Source: Mariniphaga sp963747515
GTDB lineage: Bacteria > Bacteroidota > Bacteroidia > Bacteroidales > Prolixibacteraceae
Assembly: GCA_963747515.1 (NCBI GenBank)
Contig: CAVVFN010000008.1
Location: 1,178,001 to 1,242,000 of the forward strand
Length of the DNA: 64,000 bases
Direction: 5' to 3'
The notes below the pieces were generated by a model that saw only the letters and a list, made by a program, of their open reading frames with translations, searched no databases and had not been told where the DNA came from. Made by a program: the position numbers and the translations under genes. Positions 9,601-16,818 of the stretch are shown one piece after another (the stretch's first letter is position 1; every line of letters begins with the position of its first letter).

Positions 9601-9875
9601 CTTAACCACTGGTAAACTTCACCTGACGAAGAATTTTCCGCTAAACGGACTTTCACAGCCTCTATTTCATCAGAGGTCATAAAAATCCTGGGCCGTTCAC
9701 GCCGAATCTCACTAATTCTCCTGCGCAATTCCTGTTGCCGTGCCACATCCCGATCCCTTAGGTTAGGCCAGGAACCCATTACCTGCACAGGAAGTACAAT
9801 GAACAACAGAAGGAAAATATACACCCAATTTAATTTTGACCAAAAAGCTTCCGAATGCCTGTTTTCAGTTTTCAT
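6690..9875 (-). CDS. Secreted heparinase II/III-like polysaccharide lyase with T9SS sorting domain
   Basis: About 1061 residues from the ATG at 9875. After a signal anchor comes an alpha/alpha-toroid region (roughly 80-340), then the heparinase II/III beta region with WWGGHQHCDNNSF near residue 411 and the SGIYDAG and SIAHNTITV motifs typical of this lyase family. The family cleaves uronate-containing polysaccharides by beta-elimination; the exact substrate is open. An Ig-like segment and HYR-type domains (TVTFNVEVADSIKPVV) follow. The last 75 residues (IKVYPNPTKGKMYI to a VYKIVLAG end) are a type A Por secretion C-terminal domain, so export to the surface by the type IX system is expected. 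An ATG at 9950 would add a poor 25-residue leader and is disfavoured. Confidence 0.85.
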   Translation of the reverse strand: MKTENRHSEAFWSKLNWVYIFLLLFIVLPVQVMGSWPNLRDRDVARQQELRRRISEIRRERPRIFMTSDEIEAVKVRLAENSSSGEVYQWLRQWAYGGQYYHNLWVAPKKLQGLVVVYRLEGKPQKILNECIRCMDFLCSAKPDSWTYPRAVRGLSMAYDWLYDDLTDAQKQKYGKKIIEYSKACYDTWKHSELNNHVYLEYGPVLYAGIALLDEGIDDEAVEQLLLDGMQLLLDQFIPAHEQLAKDGGWYESMSYHSFFTLEYAHLLELWQQASGEQVWQGPGGLQGDADWLVYNARPWDDSRVHVADLGDNSSYDLANSWYLPLLWKHHRDGVARYWTDYIKNHTQDPVNRGYMWWPYVVWGDESVPAVEREELPLASHFRGTGWVSTRSSWDEDASFGLFVCSDWWGGHQHCDNNSFTIHKKAPLIIDSGIYDAGPHRANYSARSIAHNTITVYNPNEKFFGGTWGQSNSDPTVNDGGQLYTPSPSGVEACAPGTKYDRGDIISYKHTPEYTYTAGDATKSYSSSKMKEFKRAFIHFRPDLFVVFDRVESTDSSFIKRWLLHSVNEPVIDVDKITIVNGSGNVTCQTVYPVNVGKIAIGGPGREFEVNGTNFPSSVNDPEAGAWRVEISPQTFRKRDYFLHVLRTAESSPVAPEVELLEKEDSLGVRITDDGQTYEVYFTTGGELKSRIHITDSLGKTIVDDRIASLLPKVLQHPKDVTVEPDAHAKFFIKDRNADDFRWQVNAGAGYIDILDDEIYSGSNNDTLWIENAPLGFSKNKYRCIISNSSDSFSTNEAVLTVEEKEAPEITSSHPDRVLQADNNCQTILPDFTGDVTATDNYTVSPVISQHPEAGSFIEGSDNLISLTATDESGNSTTVTFNVEVADSIKPVVTCAENANLVISGNEQVYRVTGTELDPLSTGDNCEVLTVLNDYTQTSTLQLAEFPAGTSTVTWTASDAAGNQEQCSQEITVSQYVGVETNRQSGIKVYPNPTKGKMYIESFNHRILCIKVSDMTGKICMVRNSFRQNGFLDLSQFVNGIYHIAITTSNNLFVYKIVLAG

Positions 9876-9992
9876 GTTGTTGAAAATGGTTTTAGTAAAT
9901 TTGGTATTACAATTTGTTTTTTCGATAAATATAAAAATAATTACCAACATGCTTAATAGTCTTTAACATCTTGCCCGAGAGCAGCGGTATCA

Positions 9993-10085
9993 CGGGTGCA
10001 GCAGGTGCCACGGGTGCAGCGGTTTCCAAACCGCTGATTCATGAAGTTCCTGTAAATGCGCGGATCGGAATCCGCGCCACCCGAT
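9993..10085. repeat. 93-bp direct repeat, copy 1 (REP-like double hairpin)
   Basis: Identical to 10983-11075 at 92 of 93 bases. It contains two palindromes: CAGCGGTTT-CC-AAACCGCTG and GCGCGGAT-CGGA-ATCCGCGC, with a 20-odd base spacer, preceded by a repeated CGGGTGCAGC motif. It ends 12 bp from the stop codon of the GNAT toxin gene. GC content is far above the flanks. Confidence 0.85.
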
Positions 10086-10097
10086 CGCCCGCGCCAC

Positions 10098-10601
10098 TTA
10101 TTCAAACAGTTCCTTTATAGTTTTCATTGGGAGGAACATCTTACCGCTATCAGGAAGTTTTATAAATCCATACTTTTCATAAAACCTTTCTGCATCACGA
10201 TCTAACGGATCAGCAATAACTGCAAATGCTCCTATAGATTCAGAAGTTTCATAACATCTTTTTAACGAATCAATCAGAAGGATCTTCCCAATTCCTTTTC
10301 CCTGGAAATCTTTATCAACTGCCAATCGGCCTAAAAGTATTGCTGGAATTGATAAATACGATTTTGGCAGTTTCTTTTTATAGAATTCTGGTATCAGATT
10401 GTTTGGAATGCTGCTACCTGAAAGCGTATAGTATCCGGAAATTTTCTTTGTTCCCTCATCGACCAATACAAAACAAGCAGAAAGTTTTCGTTTAACATCT
10501 TGTTTTGCCTGTTTCCAAAAATAATTGTCCGGCAAAACCTTCCCGCACGAAAAATCTTGCTTATTATGTTTTGAATTAAGTGGTTCAGTTAAATAGCTCA
10601 T
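10098..10601 (-). CDS. GNAT acetyltransferase toxin, TacT-like
   Basis: 167 residues with a full GNAT fold. The acetyl-CoA loop DFQGKGIG lies near residue 100 after the strand ILLGRLAVD, and the C-terminal FYEKYGFIKL carries the Tyr used as general acid in TacT/AtaT toxins. These toxins acetylate the amino group of charged tRNAs and stop translation. The gene starts inside the stop of the DUF1778 antitoxin gene (ATGA overlap at 10598-10601), which is the standard antitoxin-first layout. Length and overlap match the known TacAT systems. The amino acid specificity of the tRNA target cannot be read from sequence. The module lies between two near-identical 93-bp repeats. Confidence 0.85.
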   Translation of the reverse strand: MSYLTEPLNSKHNKQDFSCGKVLPDNYFWKQAKQDVKRKLSACFVLVDEGTKKISGYYTLSGSSIPNNLIPEFYKKKLPKSYLSIPAILLGRLAVDKDFQGKGIGKILLIDSLKRCYETSESIGAFAVIADPLDRDAERFYEKYGFIKLPDSGKMFLPMKTIKELFE

Positions 10602-10879
10602 TTAACCCATTTATTGTATTCTTCTTTTGCAGAAAGCAAGTTTCTGTTTGGCTTAGGAGGATTCACCAAGGAATCAAAAAATATTTCTTTGTCTTTTTGT
10701 GAGGCAATTATTTGTTCTCTTTCCTCAATAATCTCTTTAGCTTTGTTTTGGACAGTAACAATTACAAAATCAGTAAGATTTCTATATCCTCCCAATACAG
10801 CTGCTTTCTCAAAGAACTGTTTTTGTTCTAAAGGTAGTCTTGTATCAAATCTTGCTTTCTCTTGTTTTTGTGCTCCCAT
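10598..10879 (-). CDS. DUF1778 ribbon-helix-helix antitoxin, TacA-like
   Basis: 93 residues from the ATG at 10879. The N-terminal half (RFDTRLPLEQKQFFEKAA and LTDFVIVTV) is the DUF1778 ribbon-helix-helix DNA-binding domain. The C-terminal half (FFDSLVNPPKPN, LLSAKEEYNKWV) is the usual toxin-neutralising tail. The frame stays open upstream as far as 11098, but that extension runs through the second 93-bp repeat and has no domain. The shorter start also fits the promoter at 10897-10928. It should repress its own operon together with the toxin. Inverted repeats around the promoter are candidate operators. Confidence 0.85.
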   Translation of the reverse strand: MGAQKQEKARFDTRLPLEQKQFFEKAAVLGGYRNLTDFVIVTVQNKAKEIIEEREQIIASQKDKEIFFDSLVNPPKPNRNLLSAKEEYNKWVK

Positions 10880-10880
10880 G

Positions 10881-10928
10881 ATTAAAATTTTTAATGCAAA
10901 AGTACGGAAATAAACCGTATAAAGCAAA
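10881..10928 (-). promoter_or_regulatory. tacAT promoter with candidate operators
   Basis: On the minus strand TTTG (10925-10928), a 20-nt spacer and TACTTTTG (10897-10904) match the TTTG-N20-TAnnTTTG promoter exactly. An inverted repeat TACGG-N7-CCGTA (10903-10919) overlaps the -7 box and spacer. A second perfect palindrome, ATTAAAA-T-TTTTAAT (10881-10895), lies between the start site and the ATG. Both are placed where a ribbon-helix-helix antitoxin would repress. Confidence 0.65.
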
Positions 10929-10982
10929 CGCAGTGTAGGGAAAAATGCAGTACGTTTTTCATTGCAAACATTAAAAAATTTT

Positions 10983-11075
10983 CGGGTGCAGCAGGTGCCA
11001 CGGGTGCAGCGGTTTCCGAACCGCTGATTCATGAAGTTCCTGTAAATGCGCGGATCGGAATCCGCGCCACCCGAT
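10983..11075. repeat. 93-bp direct repeat, copy 2 (REP-like double hairpin)
   Basis: Matches copy 1 at 9993 except one A-to-G change in the first loop (CAGCGGTT-TCCG-AACCGCTG). It lies just upstream of the TacAT promoter in the same orientation as copy 1, so the operon sits between direct repeats 990 bp apart, start to start. Confidence 0.85.
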
Positions 11076-11417
11076 TGCTGGGTGTTGCACCGGTTCAATT
11101 GCCGGGAAATTTTATTGAAATGTTGTTCCCCTGCCGGAATTTTTTTTATTGGCAGGGAACTACCATAGCGTCCGTTTTTTCGTGATTTATTAGTATTTTA
11201 CTCGTCGTTTATTCGTAGTTAATTCGTAATATGACGAGTTTAATACCAATTAAATTCCAATTAAGTACAAAAAATTTACCAGTAAATGAAGGATATGGCA
11301 TTTCTTCGCCAATAAAATTAATTCATCCTCATGGCAAAAATTCAGGACGTGTTTGACGCCGGCCGGGGAAAATTAGTCTGACACCTCTATAAAAATCTTA
11401 GTTAATTCTTTGTTTAT

Positions 11418-11520
11418 TAGCGTCTTCGTGGCAGAAAAAAAATATTTCATTTTCTTTACCGGGGCCAGGAGGGCGGCTTCTTTTATAAAGAATAGCCACA
11501 AAGGCGCCATGGCACGAAGG
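11418..11520. repeat. Imperfect inverted repeat, possible relic of a small mobile unit
   Basis: The motif AGCGTCTTCGTGGCA (11419-11433) and the oppositely oriented GCCACAAAGGCGCCA (from 11495) pair at about 12 of 16 positions. A further GGCACGAAGG follows. The sequence resembles the CACAAAG-GACACGAGG edge of the GxxExxY remnant at 45974. The spacer has no reading frame. Otherwise the 0.6 kb up to the hydrolase start holds only AT-rich DNA. Confidence 0.3.
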
Positions 11521-11658
11521 GGCATATCTGAGGGAACAAGATATATAGGATATGTTTAAAGACAATTGGTCACTGGTTATACCTGTTTTTTTTGAAGAAG
11601 TTGAACGGCTTAAAATTTTTTCCTTATATTGAATCCTGTTATATTTAATACCACTCTT

Positions 11659-13551
11659 ATGAAAGCTTTGCTTTTTTTCATTCTCTTCCTGCCAGGGATT
11701 GCCGTCTGTGCACAGGTATCCGATTCCATCTGGATTACAGAAAATTACACCAAAAAAGAAGTGTATATACCCATGCGCGACGGAGTACAGTTATTCACAT
11801 CTGTCTACCTGCCAAACAATTCTGCCGAATCACACCCCATCTTAATCACCAGAACTCCCTATTCGTGCGCGCCTTACGGTGAAGAAAACTTTCACAGTTA
11901 TTGGAACAGCTACAAAAAAGAATATTTTAAAGAAGGTTATATTGTAGTAATCCAGGATGTCAGAGGAAGGTGGATGAGCGAAGGGGAGTTTGTTAATGTC
12001 AGGCCATTTATTTCAGAAAAAAAGGGAAAAGAGACGGATGAAGCAAGCGATACTTACGATACCATCGAATGGCTTATAAAAAATACAGCAAACAACAATG
12101 GCAAGGTTGGTGTTTTTGGCATCTCCTACCCCGGATTTTATTCCACCATGGCAGCAGCCAGCAATCACCCTGCCCTGAAGGCAGTCAGTCCCCAGGCTCC
12201 GGTAACCAATTGGTTCATCGGGGATGATTTTCATCATAAAGGGGCTTTTTTCCAAATGGATGCCTTTAATTTTTTCTCAGCATACGGAGCTGCTTTCGGA
12301 ATTCCCCGTCACGGCCCGGTTTCCGTAGATGCAACTTCTGTTGATTTTCCAGTACATGATAATTATAAGTTCTTTCTCGATATCGGCACAATAAAAAACC
12401 TGACCAAATTAACCGGCGATTCCATAGCTTTTTGGAATGAAATGATGCAACACCCCAACTATGATGAATTCTGGCAGATTCGGGATGCACGCCGTGCAAC
12501 AAAAGATTTACAACCGGCCGTATTATGGGTAGGCGGGTTGTTTGATGCGGAAGATTGCTGGGGTGCCTGGAATGCATACAAAGCTGCGGAAAAGAACAAC
12601 CCGGGCAAAAGTTTCAATAAAATTGTAGAAGGCCCCTGGTATCATAATCAGTGGGAAAACAAGGACGGTACCCATCATGGACACATTCAGTTTGGTTCAA
12701 ACACCAGTGAATATTATCAGCAGAATTTTGAAATTCCCTTCTTTAATTATTTTCTGAAAGGGAAAGGCGATGTTTCACATATAGCAGAAGCAAATGTTTT
12801 TATTACCGGAAAAAATGAATGGAATTCCTTTGACAACTGGCCACCCGCGCAGAAAACAGACAAAGCAATGTATTTTCATACAGGTGGGAAATTAACCTTC
12901 GAAAAACCCTCAACCTCAAATGATTTTAGCGAATACATCAGTGATCCTTCGAAGCCTGTACCCTATGAGGAGGATGTCCATTTCAACCGGTCGAGAACCT
13001 ATATGTCGGCCGATCAGCGTTTCGCTTCACGCAGACCAGATGTACTGGTGTTTCAAACCGATACATTAACTGAAGATATCACAGTTACAGGAAATGTTAT
13101 TGCCGAACTAGCGGCAAGCATTTCAACCACTGATGCTGATTTTGTGGTTAAAATCATTGATGTGTTTCCCGATGATCTGGGATACAACCAGGTAAACATC
13201 TATGCAGAAGATGATCCTGTCCTTCCCTACCCGATGGGCGGTTACCAGATGCTGGTGAGAGCAGAAATTTTCAGGGGACGCTACAGAAATAGTTTTGAAA
13301 ATCCATCCGCTTTTATTCCGGGCAAAGTTGAAGAAGTGAAATTTGAACTGCCTTCTGTTGCTCATTGCTTCAGGAAAGGCCACCGGATTATGGTTCAGGT
13401 ACAAAGCAGCTGGTTTCCGCTTGCCGATCGTAATCCGCAACAGTTTGTCGATATTTACCATTGCGATGAATCTGATTTCATAAAAAGCCAAATCAAAATT
13501 TTTCATAACAATCAACATGCGTCGAGAGTCATTCTCCCTGTATTGGAGTGA
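11659..13551 (+). CDS. CocE/NonD-family (S15-like) hydrolase
   Basis: About 630 residues. A signal peptide (LFFILFLPGIAVCAQ) sends it to the periplasm. The body is an X-Pro dipeptidyl-peptidase/CocE-type alpha/beta hydrolase: YIPMRDGVQLFTSVYLP near the start, IQDVRGRW, and the nucleophile elbow GISYPG with Ser near residue 156. The acid (GLFDAEDCWGAW region) and the His (EGPWYHNQW) follow in the expected order. The C-terminal third is the PepX_C jelly roll (TYMSADQRFASRRPDVLVFQT). Members hydrolyse acyl esters, amides or peptides, including beta-lactam precursors; the substrate is unknown here. The ATG at 11659 is used; the upstream TTG at 11629 adds residues before the signal peptide. It appears to be a single-gene unit. 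Confidence 0.85.
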   Translation: MKALLFFILFLPGIAVCAQVSDSIWITENYTKKEVYIPMRDGVQLFTSVYLPNNSAESHPILITRTPYSCAPYGEENFHSYWNSYKKEYFKEGYIVVIQDVRGRWMSEGEFVNVRPFISEKKGKETDEASDTYDTIEWLIKNTANNNGKVGVFGISYPGFYSTMAAASNHPALKAVSPQAPVTNWFIGDDFHHKGAFFQMDAFNFFSAYGAAFGIPRHGPVSVDATSVDFPVHDNYKFFLDIGTIKNLTKLTGDSIAFWNEMMQHPNYDEFWQIRDARRATKDLQPAVLWVGGLFDAEDCWGAWNAYKAAEKNNPGKSFNKIVEGPWYHNQWENKDGTHHGHIQFGSNTSEYYQQNFEIPFFNYFLKGKGDVSHIAEANVFITGKNEWNSFDNWPPAQKTDKAMYFHTGGKLTFEKPSTSNDFSEYISDPSKPVPYEEDVHFNRSRTYMSADQRFASRRPDVLVFQTDTLTEDITVTGNVIAELAASISTTDADFVVKIIDVFPDDLGYNQVNIYAEDDPVLPYPMGGYQMLVRAEIFRGRYRNSFENPSAFIPGKVEEVKFELPSVAHCFRKGHRIMVQVQSSWFPLADRNPQQFVDIYHCDESDFIKSQIKIFHNNQHASRVILPVLE

Positions 13552-13927
13552 CAGACAACAACTCGTTCAGCAATTTGATTAAAAACCGATTTTTAAAACA
13601 GGTTTCTAAATTTGTATGAATGTGTTTTAAATTCCCAACAGTGCTGGCCGGTAATCTGGTGCTCTTAGATGTATTTCAAACTTCTGATCAGGAACACTGC
13701 AATATACCCGAAAGTTTTCATAATTTTGCATTTTAAAGATTTACGTAACGTTTTTATTAAACATCTAAAATTAAGAGCATAAATAGTTTTCAAAGGATGT
13801 CATTTAAATTTATGTGATGATTACACCAAATTCCCTTTAAAGTTATTTTTAAATAAAAAGTATCTTTTAATTTTATAACCGAATTTATTCGGATTGTTAT
13901 GAAGGTAAACTTTAATTAATTCAAAAT
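13552..13927. promoter_or_regulatory. Long AT-rich leader of the aminotransferase operon
   Basis: A TAATTTTG box lies at 13721-13728, about 200 bp before the ATG, without a clear partner box upstream. A short perfect hairpin CCGAAT-TT-ATTCGG lies near 13880. If the box is used, the mRNA has a leader of about 190 bases. No known riboswitch pattern was recognised. Confidence 0.3.
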
Positions 13928-15301
13928 ATGGCTAAATACAATTTACACCCGGTTGAAGTTCCAAGAGTGGAAACCAAATACAGAAGCATAAAGACTTCAC
14001 TTCCTGTTCCCGAATCATTACGTATATTCCAGGCCTTACAGGAATCAGAACCGGTATCCATGATGGGCCAGCCTCCGGTTATATGGGACAAGGCAGAGGG
14101 ATTCCAGGTCAGCGACAAGTGGGGAAACAAATGGATAGACTGGTCGTCAGGGGTATTAATAACCAATGCTGGTCATGGACGAAAAGAGATAATAGACGGG
14201 TTAAAGGAAGTTATCGACCAACATCTGCTGGCTACCTATGTTTTCGTTCACGAAAAAAGAGCGGAATTAACAAAAATGCTCCAGGCGCTTTCTCCTGATC
14301 CGGCAACCTATTCCGTTTTTATTCTGACTACAGGCAGTGAAGCTACAGAAAACTGCATCAAACTGGCCAAAACGTATGCCATTAACAAATACGGGCCGAA
14401 GAAAAAATACATTGTTTCGTTTAAAAATGCTTTTCATGGCAGAACTTTCGGAGCTCAGCTTGCCGGAGGAATGGATAAACTTAAAACATGGATAGTTGAT
14501 GAAGGCAAGACCTTTGTACAGGTACCTTTCCCCGACGGTTATAAAAATGAAGATACTTCCTTTGAGCTTTTCCTGAAGACTCTGGACAACCTGGGAGTAA
14601 AACCTGAGGAGATCGCAGGTGTAATTACCGAAACCTACCAGGGAGTGGGACCCGACTTCCTGCCCGTTGAGTATGCACAAAAACTGGAAGCGTTTTGCAA
14701 AAAGTATGATATTATTACCATCTACGATGAAGTACAGTCAGGTTTCGGTAGAACAGGTAAAATGTTTGCTTATGAACATTATGGAGTAACGCCTGATCTT
14801 GTAGCCTGCGGAAAAGGAATTTCATCTTCCTTGCCGCTTGCTGCCGTTATAGGAAGAAAGGATATAATGGGACTTTATGCTCCGGGTTCAATGACTTCCA
14901 CACACTCTGCAAGTCCTCTGCCTGTAGTTGCTGCCATTGAGAACTTAAAAATCATTCATAAAGAAAATCTTGTTGAACGGGCTGCCGAACTGGGAGAGGT
15001 TTTATACGCGGGGTTAGAAAAGATACAGCAAAAATATCCGGAAGTTCTGGGTTGCCTGCAGGGAAAAGGATTGGTGGCAGGAATACAGGTTGTAAAAAAA
15101 GGAACAAAAGAACCCGATTCTGAAATGGCTGTAAAAATTAACGAGAAATGTTTCCATAAAGGATTGTTGATGTTCGCTCCGGTGGGTATTGCTGGTGAAT
15201 GCATTAAAATAGCCCCGCCATTAATAATTTCCAAAGATGCGCTGGTGGAAGGCCTGAACGTTCTGGAAGAAGCATGCGACGAATTACTTGGCGAAAAATA
15301 A
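13928..15301 (+). CDS. Class III PLP-dependent aminotransferase
   Basis: 457 residues with the fold-type I class III signature: TTGSEATENCIKLA near residue 140, the IYDEVQSGFGRTGKMFA aspartate that binds the pyridine nitrogen, and the Schiff-base Lys in ACGKGISSSLPLAA at residue 296. The family includes 4-aminobutyrate, ornithine and 2,2-dialkylglycine aminotransferases. The long N-terminus (VEVPRVETKYRSIKTSLPVP) is typical of omega-amino-acid transaminases, but the substrate is uncertain. The oxidoreductase gene starts 21 bp downstream and SusC/SusD follow, so this is likely an operon that imports and modifies one nutrient, perhaps an amino-containing compound. Confidence 0.85.
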   Translation: MAKYNLHPVEVPRVETKYRSIKTSLPVPESLRIFQALQESEPVSMMGQPPVIWDKAEGFQVSDKWGNKWIDWSSGVLITNAGHGRKEIIDGLKEVIDQHLLATYVFVHEKRAELTKMLQALSPDPATYSVFILTTGSEATENCIKLAKTYAINKYGPKKKYIVSFKNAFHGRTFGAQLAGGMDKLKTWIVDEGKTFVQVPFPDGYKNEDTSFELFLKTLDNLGVKPEEIAGVITETYQGVGPDFLPVEYAQKLEAFCKKYDIITIYDEVQSGFGRTGKMFAYEHYGVTPDLVACGKGISSSLPLAAVIGRKDIMGLYAPGSMTSTHSASPLPVVAAIENLKIIHKENLVERAAELGEVLYAGLEKIQQKYPEVLGCLQGKGLVAGIQVVKKGTKEPDSEMAVKINEKCFHKGLLMFAPVGIAGECIKIAPPLIISKDALVEGLNVLEEACDELLGEK

Positions 15302-15322
15302 ACTCAATGAATCGAATTTGAA

Positions 15323-16594
15323 ATGGAAAATAAAATGGATATCACCATCGTGGGAGGTGGAATGATCACTCACGACCTTATTCTGCCTTCTGTTTATCAT
15401 CTTCAACGAACAGGTATCGTTAATGAAATCAACGTCTGTGCTCTTAATTCCGGTCCACTAAAATTCTTAAAAACATCAAAGGATATCGTGTACGCTTTCC
15501 CGGGGCAGGATTTTAATGCTTTTCCTCCGGTTACTGAACCCGAAGAAAACATGTTCCCGGAAATGTTTAAGGAAGTTCTGGCGAAAATGAAGCCCCGGCA
15601 GTTGGTGGTTGTCGCCATGCCCGACCAGCTTCATTATCCGGTTATCATGGAAGCATTAAAAAACAACCAGCATATATTATGTGTAAAACCTTTGGTCCTT
15701 CAGTATCAGCAAACCGTTGAAGTTGAAAAGATGGCCTATGAAAAAGGATTGTTTATTGGCGTGGAGTATCATAAACGTTTCGACACAAGGGCATTAATGG
15801 CCAAAAGAGCTTATGAATTAAACCAGTTTGGAGAATTTATAATAGGTGAAGCCAAAATGATTGAACCCTATTTCTACAGGTCCTCCAATTTTCAGAACTG
15901 GTTCACCTGCGATAAAACCGATCCGTTTGTTTATGTTGGTTGTCATTATGTCGACCAGGTATATTTTATTACAGGGCTGAAACCGGTAGAAGTTACTGTT
16001 TCAGGAGTGAAGGGAAAATTCCCCAACGGTAATGAAGGTTATATGTGGGCAAACGGCAGGGTAAAGTTTGAAAACGGAGCTATTTTGTCTGTCACCGACG
16101 GGCTTGGCTATCCCGATGACGGAGCTGGCAGCAATGAACAAAACCTGCACATGTATTTTGAGGGGGAAGGCAAATCAGGTCACCTGAAACACAACGACCA
16201 GTTTCGGGGAGTAGAACATTCCTATCTTGAAGGAATTGGCCCGGGGGGTACCCATTTCAATTATGTAAGCCCCGATTTTTACCGGCTTGTACCATGGGAA
16301 GGTGTAGGTGCCAAACCTGTCGGTTACGGGTTTGAATCTGTTGCAGCAATTATAAAAACAGCACACTCAATCGAAACCCAGGTATCGTCCCTGACGGAAT
16401 CGGGATCGCTGGAGAAAAGACGGGAACTTATAAAAGCCGTCGACGAAAAAGGCATTCTGGCTACACCTGCAAACAGTTCCATTAATGAACTGGTGGTTGA
16501 GGCAGCACGCCTTTCAATTTTAAACGACGGTGAAATCGCTGTCATTGAGTACGGAGACAATCCGCATGTGCATCTCCGCAACAAAATCAATTAA
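15323..16594 (+). CDS. Gfo/Idh/MocA-family oxidoreductase
   Basis: 423 residues. The N-terminal Rossmann domain has ITIVGGGMITHDLILPSV, and the family EKP-like motif appears as VKPLVLQ after the VVVAMPDQLHYPVIMEAL strand. The C-terminal domain contains EYHKRFD and the catalytic-face CHYVDQVYFITG. These enzymes use NAD(P) to oxidise or reduce sugars, inositols or related polyols. There is no signal peptide, so it is cytoplasmic, unlike many Tat-exported relatives in Bacteroidota. It is translationally close to the aminotransferase. Together they suggest oxidation plus transamination of an imported compound. Confidence 0.85.
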   Translation: MENKMDITIVGGGMITHDLILPSVYHLQRTGIVNEINVCALNSGPLKFLKTSKDIVYAFPGQDFNAFPPVTEPEENMFPEMFKEVLAKMKPRQLVVVAMPDQLHYPVIMEALKNNQHILCVKPLVLQYQQTVEVEKMAYEKGLFIGVEYHKRFDTRALMAKRAYELNQFGEFIIGEAKMIEPYFYRSSNFQNWFTCDKTDPFVYVGCHYVDQVYFITGLKPVEVTVSGVKGKFPNGNEGYMWANGRVKFENGAILSVTDGLGYPDDGAGSNEQNLHMYFEGEGKSGHLKHNDQFRGVEHSYLEGIGPGGTHFNYVSPDFYRLVPWEGVGAKPVGYGFESVAAIIKTAHSIETQVSSLTESGSLEKRRELIKAVDEKGILATPANSSINELVVEAARLSILNDGEIAVIEYGDNPHVHLRNKIN

Positions 16595-16818
16595 CTAAAC
16601 CACAAAAACGTCTTTTTAATGAAACCGCTAAATGCAGCCGGTTAAAAAAAGCATTATTTAAAAAATAACAACCTGGCAGAAAGACATAAACCTAAATACT
16701 AGAAGTACTGCTATTTATGTAAAAAAATGTAATTATGAAAATATTCATTTTTAAAGGATGAATAATATTCTTTTTATTTAAACGTTAAAAATTGTATTCA
16801 TTTTAAACTCTTACATCC

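Noticed and set aside
10598..11098. A longer version of the antitoxin (166 codons) reaching to 11098
   Set aside because: The added N-terminus is a translation of the 93-bp repeat and the promoter region. The DUF1778 domain starts at the ATG at 10879, which has a matching promoter.
13552..13927. Riboswitch in the leader of the aminotransferase operon
   Set aside because: Only one short hairpin is seen and no known riboswitch core could be matched.
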